Assembly: GCF_017876095.1 (NCBI RefSeq)
Contig: NZ_JAGINM010000009.1
Span: 223,011-287,010, forward strand
Direction of reading: 5' to 3'
DNA from: Azospirillum agricola
GTDB taxonomy: Bacteria > Pseudomonadota > Alphaproteobacteria > Azospirillales > Azospirillaceae
DNA: 64,000 nucleotides
In this document: piece by piece, positions 1 through 8,239 of the stretch
Layout of the letters: the number at the start of each line of letters is the position of its first letter
How positions within the stretch are numbered: the first letter of the stretch is position 1
Program-made: the position numbers and the translations under genes
Notes under the pieces: generated by a model
Told to the model about the DNA's origin: nothing
Seen by the model: only the letters and a program-made list of their open reading frames with translations
The model's database searches: none

Positions 1-59
1 GTAGCCGGGCCTTGTGGCGGACATAAGGCGCCGCCGGGCCGGATCCAAGTCGTCCTTAT

Positions 60-81
60 GGGCCGTCCTTACGGACAGCCC
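60..81. terminator. Weak hairpin after ubiH
   Basis: The bases GGGC-GTCC and GGAC-GCCC form a short interrupted inverted repeat just beyond the stop codon of the leftward ubiH gene. No run of T follows on the minus strand, so a terminator role is only possible. Confidence 0.3.
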
Positions 82-93
82 TTCGTGGAAGGC

Positions 94-1362
94 TTACAGG
101 GGAACGCCACGGATCATCCGCGGCAGGTCGCCGACGACGCCCATGGCGTGCCGCATGAAGAAGCGCTTGACCGGCGGCAGCCGGTTGACCACCGCCATGC
201 CGAGGTCGCGCGCCAGCCGCACCGGCGGGATGTCGTTGGAGAACAGATGCACCAGCCCGTCGCACACCGCGGCGAGCAGCACCGTGTCGAAGCGGCGCCA
301 GCGCTGGAAGCGGGCCAGCACCTCCGGCCCGCCGACGTCCAGCCCCAGCCGGTGGGCGTCGACGATCACCTCCGCCAGCGCCGCGACGTCGCGCATGCCG
401 AGATTCAATCCCTGGCCGGCGATCGGGTGGATGGCGTGGGCGGCCTCGCCGATCAGGGCGAGGCGGCCGGCGATGAAGCGCTCGGCCAGCAGGACCGACA
501 GCGGCCACGCCTCGCGCCGGGTCAGCAGCTCGATCTCGCCGAGATAGCCGCCGGACCGCCGGGTCAGCTCCTCGATGAACTCCGCGTCGGGCAGGCCGAG
601 ATAGGTCTTCACCAGCGACGTCTTCTCGCTCCACACGATGGAGCAGCGGTTGTCCGTCATCGGCAGCACGGCGAAGGGGCCGGTGGGGAAGAAATGCTCC
701 AGCGCGATGCCCTTGTTCGGTTCCGAATGGCGGATCGTGCAGATGATGGCGCTCTGGTCGTAAGACCAGCGCCGCACCTTGATCCCGGCGCTCTCGCGCG
801 CCAGCGAGCGGCGGCCGTCGGCGCCGATCACCAGCCTGGCCCGCACGGTGCGCCCGTCGGCCAGCGTCACGGCGGCGCCGGAACGGGTGCGCTCGACGCC
901 GGTGGCCTTGGCCGGGGCGAGATGGACGAGGCCCGGCAGCTCGGCGGCGCGGGCGAACAGGGCGCGGCGGATGTCCTTGTTGTCGAGGATCCAGCCGAAG
1001 GGCTGGTTCTTGCCGTCCATCGCCAGTTCGGTGTGGTCGTAATGCACGAACAGGGACGAGAACTGGTCGGCGATGCGGATGTCCAGCATCGGGCCGGCCT
1101 GGGCCTCCATGTGGCGCCAGACGCCCGCCCCCTCCAGCACCTTCATCGAGGCGTAGGAGATGGCGGTGGTGCGGATGTCGAAGCCGTCGCCGGCCTGCCG
1201 GTCCGGGCTGTCCTGGTCGATGCACGCCACGGGCACCCCGGCGCTTGCCAGCGCCGCCGCCATGGTCAGCCCCGCCAGCCCGCCGCCCAGGACCACCACC
1301 TCGGTCGTGATGTCGGCGCCGCCGGGGGTGTGGTTCGGCGGCGTGTTGCCCGATTCGGCCAT
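94..1362 (-). CDS. ubiH: UbiH/UbiF-family FAD-dependent ubiquinone hydroxylase
   Basis: A 422-aa flavoprotein monooxygenase of the UbiH/UbiF/Coq6 family, which hydroxylates the aromatic ring of ubiquinone precursors at the membrane. The N-terminal FAD-binding GGGLAG motif is at about residues 24-29, the mid-protein DG motif appears as GADGRRS, and the second FAD motif near the C-terminus reads GEAAHAIHPIAGQGLNLG, with Glu in place of the common Asp. I chose the start at 1362 because the protein then begins just before the Rossmann fold, as the family does, and AGGA lies upstream; an in-frame extension of 70 residues has no homology-like features. The gene is divergent from glnZ, an arrangement I recall from Azospirillum. 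Which ring position it hydroxylates cannot be read from the sequence. Confidence 0.85.
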   Translation of the reverse strand: MAESGNTPPNHTPGGADITTEVVVLGGGLAGLTMAAALASAGVPVACIDQDSPDRQAGDGFDIRTTAISYASMKVLEGAGVWRHMEAQAGPMLDIRIADQFSSLFVHYDHTELAMDGKNQPFGWILDNKDIRRALFARAAELPGLVHLAPAKATGVERTRSGAAVTLADGRTVRARLVIGADGRRSLARESAGIKVRRWSYDQSAIICTIRHSEPNKGIALEHFFPTGPFAVLPMTDNRCSIVWSEKTSLVKTYLGLPDAEFIEELTRRSGGYLGEIELLTRREAWPLSVLLAERFIAGRLALIGEAAHAIHPIAGQGLNLGMRDVAALAEVIVDAHRLGLDVGGPEVLARFQRWRRFDTVLLAAVCDGLVHLFSNDIPPVRLARDLGMAVVNRLPPVKRFFMRHAMGVVGDLPRMIRGVPL

Positions 1363-1722
1363 GATCCTGCTGTCCTTCGTTGCGGTCCGGTCCGCCGCGT
1401 CCTTGGCCGCGACCCCGTGCGCAGCAACAATTGTCCCCGCGTCCGCCCGATGTCCAGAGCCGCCGCGATCCGGTGCGCCCGGACGGATTGTCGCTGAATG
1501 AAAAATAGGCATATGCTTCCGGATTGAGCGCCCAAACATCCGGCATATCCCTATTGTTGCGGCGCAATTCAACCGGCACGATTCTTGTAATCGTTGATTT
1601 TTGCGGCAGAGGCGAACAGGCTCGGTCCACGAACGGGAAACCTGTCCGACAGGGCGAGGGGAAATCCCGCGACGGGCCGGGCAGCGGGCTGAGGCCGGAA
1701 CAACGCTTTAAGGGGAAGCCAC
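1363..1722. other. Divergent ubiH/glnZ promoter region
   Basis: This 360-base gap separates two divergent genes. It is clearly less GC-rich around 1490-1620 than its surroundings and carries the sigma-54-like site listed separately. I see no convincing reading frame with a ribosome-binding site in it. Confidence 0.5.
1573..1589 (+). promoter_or_regulatory. Sigma-54-like promoter for glnZ
   Basis: The sequence CGGCACGATTCTTGTA matches the sigma-54 consensus TGGCACG-N4-TTGCA with correct spacing: GG at 1575-1576 and the downstream element at 1585-1589. The final GC is GT here, a known weaker variant. It lies about 135 bases before the glnZ start. PII genes of this type are typically nitrogen-regulated through NtrC and sigma-54; no clear NtrC site was found by eye. 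Confidence 0.5.
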
Positions 1723-2061
1723 ATGAAACTGGTTATGGCCATCATCAAGCCGTTCAAGCTCGACGAGGTCCGCGAGGCGCTGACGTCGCTCGGGATCCAG
1801 GGCTTGACCGTCAGCGAGGTCAAGGGCTTCGGCCGCCAGAAGGGTCAGACGGAGATCTACCGCGGCGCCGAATATTCGGTGAGCTTCCTGCCCAAGGTGA
1901 AGGTCGAGGTCGCCGTGTCCGATGACCAGTTCGAACAGGTGGTCGAGGCGATCCAGAAGGCCGCCAACACCGGCCGCATCGGCGACGGCAAGATCTTCGT
2001 GCTGGAGATCGCCCAGGCTGTCCGCATCCGCACCGGCGAGACCAACGCCGAAGCGCTGTAA
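1723..2061 (+). CDS. glnZ: Nitrogen regulatory PII protein GlnZ
   Basis: A 112-aa PII signal transducer, full length for the family. It senses 2-oxoglutarate, ATP/ADP and, through uridylylation, glutamine, and binds targets such as AmtB and the nitrogenase-regulating enzymes DraT/DraG. The T-loop runs about residues 37-55 with the uridylylation target Tyr51 in TEIYRGAEYS; the C-terminal signature TGRIGDGKIFV is at about 83-93. The start has an AAGGGGAAG ribosome-binding site. I call it GlnZ rather than GlnB or GlnK because of the neighbours ubiH and the aminotransferase aat, which flank glnZ in Azospirillum brasilense as I recall, and because no amtB or glnA lies next to it. The upstream sigma-54-like site fits nitrogen control. 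Confidence 0.88.
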   Translation: MKLVMAIIKPFKLDEVREALTSLGIQGLTVSEVKGFGRQKGQTEIYRGAEYSVSFLPKVKVEVAVSDDQFEQVVEAIQKAANTGRIGDGKIFVLEIAQAVRIRTGETNAEAL

Positions 2062-2114
2062 GGGTTTTCGCCATCCCGCCTTCGCGCCGTGGCGCGAGGG
2101 CATGATGACGGGAA

Positions 2115-2221
2115 GCCCCTCTCCCCCCTGTGGGAGAAGGGTTGGGATGATGGGGATTCCGCCGCAGGTGGAAGAGAAACCGCCCCCTCACCCCAACCCC
2201 TCTCCCACGGGGGCGAGGGGC
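2115..2221. repeat. Large imperfect palindrome between glnZ and aat
   Basis: Two arms of about 40 bases, 2115-2155 and 2182-2221, are inverted copies of each other at roughly 85 percent identity, built around GTGGGAGA-GGGTTGGG. The right arm is followed by CTTTTCTC. The arm sequence resembles the shorter palindromes at 31480-31505 and 42221-42245, so it belongs to a dispersed intergenic repeat family. As RNA it would fold into a long hairpin and could end glnZ transcription. The rest of this 310-base gap holds nothing else I can support. Confidence 0.7.
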
Positions 2222-2371
2222 TTTTCTCTGGCCGGTCCACCCATACTCCGGTTCCGGGTGTCCGGTTTTGTGCGCTTGTGCCCTCCGTCCCTCGCCGATA
2301 GGATCGTTTCCGATTCGTACGGGTGATGCCCGTATGGATGAGCGCGTGGTCTTGGGAAGGTTTGCGGCGTC

Positions 2372-3631
2372 ATGGTCTCTGCGGATTTCAGCGTTCATCC
2401 CGGTGCCGTCTTTTCCGAGGCGATCGGCAACGACCGGCTGGATCGGCTGACCGACTACCCCTTCACCCGGCTGGCCAACCTGCTGTCCGGCATCACGCCG
2501 CGCGCCAACACCGCCCCGATCGTGCTGTCGGTCGGCGAGCCGCAGCACCCGCCGCCCGCCATCCTCGACGAGACGCTGCGCGCCAACAGCGCCGGCTGGA
2601 GCAAGTACCCGCCGGTCGGCGGCAGCCCCGACTTCCGCGCCGCCGCCGGCGACTGGCTGACCCGCCGCTACGGCCTGCCCATCGGCCTGTTGCAGCACGA
2701 CCGTTCCATCCTCCCGGTGTCCGGCACGCGCGAGGCGCTGTTCATGCTGGCGCTGCTGGCGGTGCCGTCGAGCAAGGCCGGCAGGCAGCCGGCGGTGCTG
2801 ATGCCCAACCCCTTCTACGCGCCCTACGAGGGCGGCGCGGTGCTGGCCGGGGCCGAGCCGGTGTTCCTGCCGGCGACGCGCGAAACCGGCTTCCTGCCCG
2901 ACCTCGACGCGCTGACGCCGGAGCTGCTGGAGCGCACCGCGCTGTTCTACCTCTGCACCCCGGCAAACCCGCAGGGCGCGGCCGCCTCGGCCGCCTATCT
3001 GGCGCGCGCCATCGGGCTGGCGCGGGAGTACGGCTTCGTGCTGGCGGTCGACGAGTGCTACGCCGAGATCTACCTCGACAGGCCGCCGGTCGGCGCGCTC
3101 CAGGTCGCCGCCGGCCTGCCGCAGGCGGCCGGGGACACGCCCTGGGCCAACCTGCTGGTCTTCCATTCCCTGTCCAAGCGGTCGAGCGCCGCCGGCCTGC
3201 GCTCCGGCTTCGTGGCCGGCGACCCGGTGCTGCTCGGGCGCTTCTCGCGGCTGCGCAGCTACGCCAACGCCGGCATGCCGCTGCCGATCGACGCGGCCAG
3301 CACCGCCCTGTGGCGCGACGAGGCGCATGTCGAGGAGAACCGCCGCCTCTACCGCGCCAAGTTCGCGGCGGCCGAGGCCGAGCTGAAGGGCCGCTACGGC
3401 TATTACCGGCCGGACGGCGGCTTCTTCCTCTGGCTGGACGTCGGCGACGGCGAGGAGGCGGCGCGGCGCCTGTGGACCGAGGGCGCCATCCGCGCGCTGC
3501 CCGGCGCCTACCTGACCCGCAGCAACCCGGGCGAGCCGAACCCCGGCGCCCCCTTCCTCCGCATCGCCCTGGTGCAGGACGCCGAACTGGTCGGACAGGC
3601 CTGCGCGGCCATCGTCCGCATCCTCGGCTGA
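2372..3631 (+). CDS. PLP-dependent class I/II aminotransferase (aat, DapC-like)
   Basis: A 419-aa fold-type I aminotransferase. The PLP-binding Lys269 sits in SLSKRSSAAGLRSG, Asp227 and Tyr230 in VDECYAEIY bind the cofactor ring, and the family CTPANPQG motif is at about 195-202. The length and the NLLSG-ITPR start region resemble succinyldiaminopimelate aminotransferases (DapC) and the gene called aat beside glnZ in Azospirillum. If DapC, it would work in lysine and peptidoglycan precursor synthesis together with DapB, which lies 6 kb away. The amino acid substrate cannot be settled from sequence alone. The gene is 310 bases after glnZ with a palindrome between, so it is probably transcribed separately. 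Confidence 0.8.
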   Translation: MVSADFSVHPGAVFSEAIGNDRLDRLTDYPFTRLANLLSGITPRANTAPIVLSVGEPQHPPPAILDETLRANSAGWSKYPPVGGSPDFRAAAGDWLTRRYGLPIGLLQHDRSILPVSGTREALFMLALLAVPSSKAGRQPAVLMPNPFYAPYEGGAVLAGAEPVFLPATRETGFLPDLDALTPELLERTALFYLCTPANPQGAAASAAYLARAIGLAREYGFVLAVDECYAEIYLDRPPVGALQVAAGLPQAAGDTPWANLLVFHSLSKRSSAAGLRSGFVAGDPVLLGRFSRLRSYANAGMPLPIDAASTALWRDEAHVEENRRLYRAKFAAAEAELKGRYGYYRPDGGFFLWLDVGDGEEAARRLWTEGAIRALPGAYLTRSNPGEPNPGAPFLRIALVQDAELVGQACAAIVRILG

Positions 3632-3705
3632 GGTCCTGGACTGAGTTTTTTGGCTGACTGCGTCCGCCCCCGTCCGGGACGGACCGAGAACGAGGTTTCC
3701 GCCCC

Positions 3706-6312
3706 ATGGCCCGACCCGCCGGCCCTCCCTCCGCGCGCCCCCGGCCCACCCTGGGACGGAGCGCCAATGCGCGTTCCAGCGCGAAGGACGACAAGCCCAC
3801 GCTGAAGGACAAGCTGCGGCCGGCCGGCGCCCGGGGGGAGAGGCCGCCCTTCTTCTCGCCGGCCACCCGTGCCTTCGTCGTCGCCAGGGCGCGCGAGGCG
3901 ATGGGCTTCGTGCTGGGGCTGTTCGGCCTGCTGCTGATGGTCCTGCTGGGCAGCTACAACCCGGCGGACCCGTCCTGGAACTCGATCCCGTCCGGCTCGG
4001 CGCGGACCTTCAACCTGTTCGGGACGCCCGGCGCCTATCTGGCCGACCTGCTGATCCAGTCGTTGGGCTGGGCCTCCTTCGTCATCGCGCTGGTGCCGAT
4101 GTTCTGGGGCTGGCGGCTCGGCGCCCAGCGCAGCCTGGGCAACCCGGTCTTCCGCACCGTGCTGGCGCTGTGGGGCGTCCTGCTGGTCGCCATGGCGCTG
4201 GCCGGGCTGACCACCGAATCCTCCGACCCGCTGGCGGCGCTGCCCGGCGGCAGCGTCGGCGCCGTGCTGCTGCGCGGCGTCGGCAACCTGTTCGGCGGCG
4301 AGTCGATGGTCGCCACCGTCGCGGCCTTCGGCGGCGGCTTCGTGCTGTTCCTCGCCGCCGGCCTGTCGATCGCCGAATGGATCAGCAGCTTCAAGGCGCT
4401 CGGCACCGGCACCGTGGCCGTGGCGCGCTTCCTCACCCGCACCGCCAAGGCGGGGGCGGGAAGCCTCGGTCAACGGGCGCGCACCGCCGCGCAGGCCGCC
4501 GCCCAGACCGCCAGCGGCGCCGTCGACGACGAGCTGAAGCGCGAGCAGCCGCCCGCCGTCCGCGGTCGGGGGCGCAGCGCGCCGAGCTTCGGCGACACGC
4601 CACGCGCCGAGTCGGGGGCCGCGCAGGTGCTTCCCGGCGAGGCTTACAAGGCGCCCCTTTCCCAGCCGGAGGACGCCCGGCCGCCGCGCCCGATCCCGGT
4701 CGTCCCGCCGCACAAGCCGGCGGAGCCGCAGAGCGTCTCCGAGCGCGGCGACCCGCGCCAGACCCGGCTGCCCTTCGAGCCGGAGGAGCCGGAGGGCTAC
4801 GAGCTGCCGCCGCTCGACCTGCTCCAGCCACCGCCCGCCGGCGCGCGCGGCCAGCAGGTCGACGAAAGCCTGCTGCAACGCAACGCCGGTCAGCTCGAGG
4901 GCGTGCTCGGCGATTTCGGCGTGCGCGGCGAGGTGCAGAAGGTGCATCCCGGCCCGGTCGTCACCCTCTACGAGCTGGAGCCGGCCCCCGGCACCAAATC
5001 GTCCCGCGTCATCGGTCTGGCCGACGACATCGCCCGCTCGATGAGCGCGGTGTCGGTGCGCGTCGCCGTGGTGCCCGGCCGCAACGTCATCGGCATCGAG
5101 CTGCCCAACGCCAAGCGCGAGACCGTGCTGCTGCGCGAGCTGATGGCGTCGGACAGCTTCGACAAGAACGGCGGCAAGCTGGCGCTGGCGCTCGGCAAGG
5201 ACATCGGCGGCCAGCCGGTGGTCGCCGACCTCGCGCGCTTCCCGCACCTGCTGGTCGCCGGCACGACGGGCTCGGGCAAGTCGGTGGCGATCAACACGAT
5301 GATCCTGTCGCTGCTCTACCGGCTGCCGCCGGAGCGCTGCCGCTTCATCATGATCGACCCGAAGATGCTGGAGCTGTCGGTCTACGAGGGCATCCCGCAT
5401 CTGCTGACGCCGGTCGTCACCGACCCGAAGAAGGCGGTGGTGGCGCTGAAATGGACGGTGCGGGAGATGGAGGACCGTTACCGCAACATGTCCAAGCTCG
5501 GCGTCCGCAACATCGAGGGCTACAACGCCCGCCTGCGCGAGGCGCGCGAGGAGGGCGAGTCGCTGACCCGCCGCGTGCAGACCGGCTTCGACCCCGACAC
5601 CGGCAAGCCGCTGTTCGAGGAGCAGCCGCTCGACCTGACCGAGCTTCCCTACATCGTGGTCATCGTCGACGAGATGGCCGACCTGATGCTGGTCGCCGGC
5701 AAGGACATCGAGGCGGCGATCCAGCGCTTGGCCCAGATGGCGCGCGCCGCCGGCATCCATTTGATCATGGCGACCCAGCGCCCGTCGGTCGACGTCATCA
5801 CCGGCACCATCAAGGCCAACTTCCCGACCCGCATCAGCTTCCAGGTGACGTCGAAGATCGACAGCCGCACCATCCTCGGCGAGCAGGGGGCGGAGCAGCT
5901 GCTCGGCCAGGGCGACATGCTCTACATGGCCGGTGGCGGGCGCATCACCCGCGTCCACGGCCCCTTCGTCTCCGACCAGGAGGTCGAGCACATCGTCAAG
6001 TACCTGAAGGCGCAGGGCGAGCCCAACTACGTCGACGCCATCACCGAGGACGAGGACGGCGACAACCCCTTCGACGAGGGCGGCGTGTCGGGGGCGGGCG
6101 GCAACGGCGGGTCGGGCGACGACCTCTACGACAAGGCGGTCGCCGTGGTCTGCCGCGAGCGCAAGGCGTCGACCAGCTTCATCCAGCGCCAGCTCCGCAT
6201 CGGCTACAATTCGGCCGCTCGCCTGATCGAGCGGATGGAGACGGAAGGCGTGGTCAGCAAGCCCAACCACTCCGGCAAGCGCGAAGTGCTGGCGCGCAAC
6301 ATCGACGAGTGA
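3706..6312 (+). CDS. ftsK: DNA translocase FtsK
   Basis: An 868-aa FtsK/SpoIIIE-type translocase that pumps DNA through the closing septum and helps resolve chromosome dimers. The N-terminal third (about residues 60-235) has four hydrophobic segments anchoring it in the inner membrane. A Pro/Gln-rich linker of moderate length follows, then the alpha/beta motor with Walker A GTTGSGKS at about 519-526 and the Walker B region VIVDEMADLM near 650. The last 65 residues form the winged-helix gamma domain that reads KOPS sites (YNSAARLIERMETEGVVS). It stands 75 bases after aat with GAGG upstream of the start. No unusual feature apart from the short linker compared with the enterobacterial protein. 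Confidence 0.95.
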   Translation: MARPAGPPSARPRPTLGRSANARSSAKDDKPTLKDKLRPAGARGERPPFFSPATRAFVVARAREAMGFVLGLFGLLLMVLLGSYNPADPSWNSIPSGSARTFNLFGTPGAYLADLLIQSLGWASFVIALVPMFWGWRLGAQRSLGNPVFRTVLALWGVLLVAMALAGLTTESSDPLAALPGGSVGAVLLRGVGNLFGGESMVATVAAFGGGFVLFLAAGLSIAEWISSFKALGTGTVAVARFLTRTAKAGAGSLGQRARTAAQAAAQTASGAVDDELKREQPPAVRGRGRSAPSFGDTPRAESGAAQVLPGEAYKAPLSQPEDARPPRPIPVVPPHKPAEPQSVSERGDPRQTRLPFEPEEPEGYELPPLDLLQPPPAGARGQQVDESLLQRNAGQLEGVLGDFGVRGEVQKVHPGPVVTLYELEPAPGTKSSRVIGLADDIARSMSAVSVRVAVVPGRNVIGIELPNAKRETVLLRELMASDSFDKNGGKLALALGKDIGGQPVVADLARFPHLLVAGTTGSGKSVAINTMILSLLYRLPPERCRFIMIDPKMLELSVYEGIPHLLTPVVTDPKKAVVALKWTVREMEDRYRNMSKLGVRNIEGYNARLREAREEGESLTRRVQTGFDPDTGKPLFEEQPLDLTELPYIVVIVDEMADLMLVAGKDIEAAIQRLAQMARAAGIHLIMATQRPSVDVITGTIKANFPTRISFQVTSKIDSRTILGEQGAEQLLGQGDMLYMAGGGRITRVHGPFVSDQEVEHIVKYLKAQGEPNYVDAITEDEDGDNPFDEGGVSGAGGNGGSGDDLYDKAVAVVCRERKASTSFIQRQLRIGYNSAARLIERMETEGVVSKPNHSGKREVLARNIDE

Positions 6313-6397
6313 GGAGAGCGGCCGCCGGCCAGTGTGGCAGGGTTTTTGCGGCGGGGCCGGTTGACAGCGGCTGGCCCCAGCACCACTATCGGGGGTA

Positions 6398-6429
6398 GGC
6401 GGGCCGGAGGTCCTACACTCCGACCCGCC
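6398..6429 (-). terminator. Stable GC hairpin after the 23-aa ORF
   Basis: GGCGGG-C-CGGAG pairs with CTCCG-A-CCCGCC around an 8-base loop. It begins about ten bases beyond the stop codon of the small minus-strand peptide gene and lies between that gene and the end of convergent ftsK. There is no T-run on either strand, so it may act as an RNA 3' stabiliser or a weak terminator. Confidence 0.5.
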
Positions 6430-6438
6430 CGCCCGATC

Positions 6439-6510
6439 TTAGTGCAGAAGGTCAAGCAGCCGCTTGACGATCTCCAGCACCAGGATCAGGAGAGTGAGGA
6501 TCTTCTCCAT
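6439..6510 (-). CDS. Very small hydrophobic peptide, type I toxin-like
   Basis: A 23-residue open frame, M-E-K-I-L-T-L-L-I-L-V-L-E-I-V-K-R-L-L-D-L-L-H, not in any gene family I can name. It is preceded by a textbook ribosome-binding site, GGAGGG, eight bases from the ATG, which is the main reason to believe it is translated. The peptide is one amphipathic hydrophobic helix with charges at both ends, the same design as the membrane toxins DinQ and TisB of E. coli type I systems. The leader contains a perfect 10-bp hairpin (6536-6560) and a second hairpin follows the stop. It lies 149 bases downstream of znuB on the same strand. Function is inferred only; it could also be a regulatory leader peptide. 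Confidence 0.5.
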   Translation of the reverse strand: MEKILTLLILVLEIVKRLLDLLH

Positions 6511-6535
6511 CCTCTTGCCCTCCGTTCGTGCGGCG

Positions 6536-6560
6536 GCGGTGGCGGCCAATCCGCCACCGC
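6536..6560 (-). promoter_or_regulatory. Perfect hairpin in leader of the 23-aa ORF
   Basis: GCGGTGGCGG and CCGCCACCGC pair perfectly around CCAAT. On the minus strand this lies 26 bases before the ATG of the small hydrophobic peptide and could control ribosome access or, equally, end znuB transcription. Confidence 0.5.
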
Positions 6561-6659
6561 GTCCGCCGCCGGATTATGGCGCAGGCGCGCTACGCGGTGA
6601 ACGGGAAAGGTTGCGCTGGTATTCTTTTTCCGGTTGCTTCGACCGCACTGAAACGCTGT

Positions 6660-7445
6660 CTACTCCCGCATCGGTACGACCGACCCGATCAGGAACAGCG
6701 CCGCCGCCGCGACCACCACGCTGGGGCCGCCCGGCAGGTCCCAGTTCAGGGACGCCATAAGCCCGCCCACCACCGCCACCACGCCCAGCACCGAGGCCAA
6801 CAGGGCCATGCTCTCCGGGTTGCGGGCGAAGCGGCGGGCCGCCGCCGCCGGGATGATCAGCAGCGAGGTGATCAGCAGGATGCCGACCACCTTCATCGCC
6901 ACCGCGATCACCAGCGCGATCAGCAGCATGAAGGCCAGCCGCAGCGCGTCCACCGGCATGCCCTCGACCCGCGCCAGATCCTCGTCGACGGTGACGGCGA
7001 GCAGCCGGCGCCACAGCAGCGCCAGCCCGGCCAGCGCCACCACCCCGCCGCCGTAGATCCAGCCGAGGTCGGTCATCGTCACCGACAGGATGTCGCCGAA
7101 CAGATAGGCCATCAGGTCGATGCGCAGGGTTTCCAGGAAGGCGAGCGCCACCAGGCCCAGCGACAGCGAGCCATGCGACAGGATGCCGAGCAGCGTGTCC
7201 GCCGCCAGCGTGCGGCGCCGTTGCAGCGCCACCAGCGCCAGCGCCAGCGCCACGCACACCGCCATCACCCCGATCATCGGGTTGACCCCGAGCAGGAAGC
7301 CGAGCGTCACCCCGAGCAGGGCCGAGTGGGACAGCGTGTCGCCGAAATAGGCCATGCGCCGCCACACCACGAAGGAACCCAGCGGCCCGGCCAGCGCCGC
7401 GATGCCGCAGCCGGCGGCAAGCGCGCGGAGCACGAAGTCATCCAT
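6660..7445 (-). CDS. znuB: Zinc ABC transporter permease ZnuB
   Basis: A 261-aa integral membrane protein of the ABC-3 (metal) permease family, with about eight hydrophobic segments and the family stretch WRRMAYFGDTLSHSALLGV near residue 28. It forms the zinc channel in the inner membrane with ZnuC as ATPase and ZnuA as periplasmic binding protein. I start it at 7445 (MDDFVLRAL), which overlaps the end of znuC by eight bases and indicates translational coupling; the longer in-frame extension upstream is antisense-like low-complexity sequence inside znuC. The gene is second in the znuC-znuB operon. Confidence 0.9.
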   Translation of the reverse strand: MDDFVLRALAAGCGIAALAGPLGSFVVWRRMAYFGDTLSHSALLGVTLGFLLGVNPMIGVMAVCVALALALVALQRRRTLAADTLLGILSHGSLSLGLVALAFLETLRIDLMAYLFGDILSVTMTDLGWIYGGGVVALAGLALLWRRLLAVTVDEDLARVEGMPVDALRLAFMLLIALVIAVAMKVVGILLITSLLIIPAAAARRFARNPESMALLASVLGVVAVVGGLMASLNWDLPGGPSVVVAAAALFLIGSVVPMRE

Positions 7446-8220
7446 GGCAGCAGTCCCCGTCGTGCCCGTCGACGACCCGGCGGGCCTCGTCGTGGCTGTG
7501 GTCGTGGTGGTGGAGGTAGACCGCCAGCTCCGCCGCGTGGCGGCCGAACAGGGCGTGGTATTCGGGGTGGCGGCTGACGTCCTCGGGCCGGCCGTGGCAG
7601 CAGACATGGCCGTTGAGGCAGACCACCCGGTCGGTGCGCGCCATCACCGTGTGCAGGTCGTGGCTGACCAGCAGGATGCCGCAGCCGCGGTGGCGCCGCA
7701 CATGCTCGATGCGGGCGAACAGCTCGGCCTGGCCGTGGACGTCGACCGCCTGGTCGGGCTCGTCGAGCACCAGCAGCTCCGGGTCGGACAGCAGGGCGCG
7801 GGCCAGCAGCACCCGCTGCATCTCGCCGCCGGAGATCGTCTGCACGGCTGCGTCGGCGAGCCGCGCGACGCCGGCCTCCTCCAACGCAGCCTCGATCCGC
7901 GCGGCCGGCACCGGGCGCCACAGCGCCAGGAAACGCCGCACCGTCAGCGGCAGGGTGGCGTCCACCGTGAGGCGCTGCGGCATGTAGCCGACGCGCAAGG
8001 CCTCGCGCCGCCGGACCCGCCCCCCGGTGGGCCGGACCAGCCCCAGCACGGCGCGCACCAGCGTGGTCTTCCCGGCGCCGTTGGGGCCGATCAGCGTCAC
8101 CACCTCGCCCGGATGCACGGCGACGTCGACATGGTTCAGCACGGTGCGGCCGCCGAAGCGGACCGACAGGTCCTCCGTCCAAACGAGCGGGGCGGGAGAG
8201 GAGGGCGAGGTGATTGACAT
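7438..8220 (-). CDS. znuC: Zinc ABC transporter ATP-binding protein ZnuC
   Basis: A 260-aa ABC ATPase energising zinc import. Walker A GPNGAGKTT is at about 45-53, the signature SGGEMQR at about 142-148 and Walker B LLVLDEP just after. The last 25 residues are rich in His, Asp and Cys (HHHDHSHD, DGHDGDCCHG), a likely metal-binding tail seen in some ZnuC proteins. The ATG at 8218-8220 is the first possible start because a stop codon lies in frame four codons earlier. No ribosome-binding site precedes it, and a TATAAC element ends five bases upstream, so the mRNA may be leaderless. The Zur-like box overlaps the start. Divergent from znuA. Confidence 0.92.
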   Translation of the reverse strand: MSITSPSSPAPLVWTEDLSVRFGGRTVLNHVDVAVHPGEVVTLIGPNGAGKTTLVRAVLGLVRPTGGRVRRREALRVGYMPQRLTVDATLPLTVRRFLALWRPVPAARIEAALEEAGVARLADAAVQTISGGEMQRVLLARALLSDPELLVLDEPDQAVDVHGQAELFARIEHVRRHRGCGILLVSHDLHTVMARTDRVVCLNGHVCCHGRPEDVSRHPEYHALFGRHAAELAVYLHHHDHSHDEARRVVDGHDGDCCHG

Positions 8221-8239
8221 GTTACGTTATAACGTGACA
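8220..8239. promoter_or_regulatory. Zur-box-like palindrome between znuC and znuA
   Basis: TGTTACGTTATAACGTGACA is a 20-bp near-perfect palindrome (two mismatched positions, T/C in the arms) and resembles the Zur operator consensus of proteobacteria built on TGTTATANNATAACA. It sits in the only AT-rich spot between the divergent zinc genes, so Zur with bound zinc probably represses both directions. Its left end touches the znuC start codon. Confidence 0.75.

Noticed and set aside
3508..6270. 920-codon open frame antisense to ftsK
   Set aside because: It is a GC-rich antisense artefact: His/Arg/Gly-rich without domains, fully overlaps ftsK, no ribosome-binding site. Same holds for long antisense frames at 33772-37152 and 55291-58695.
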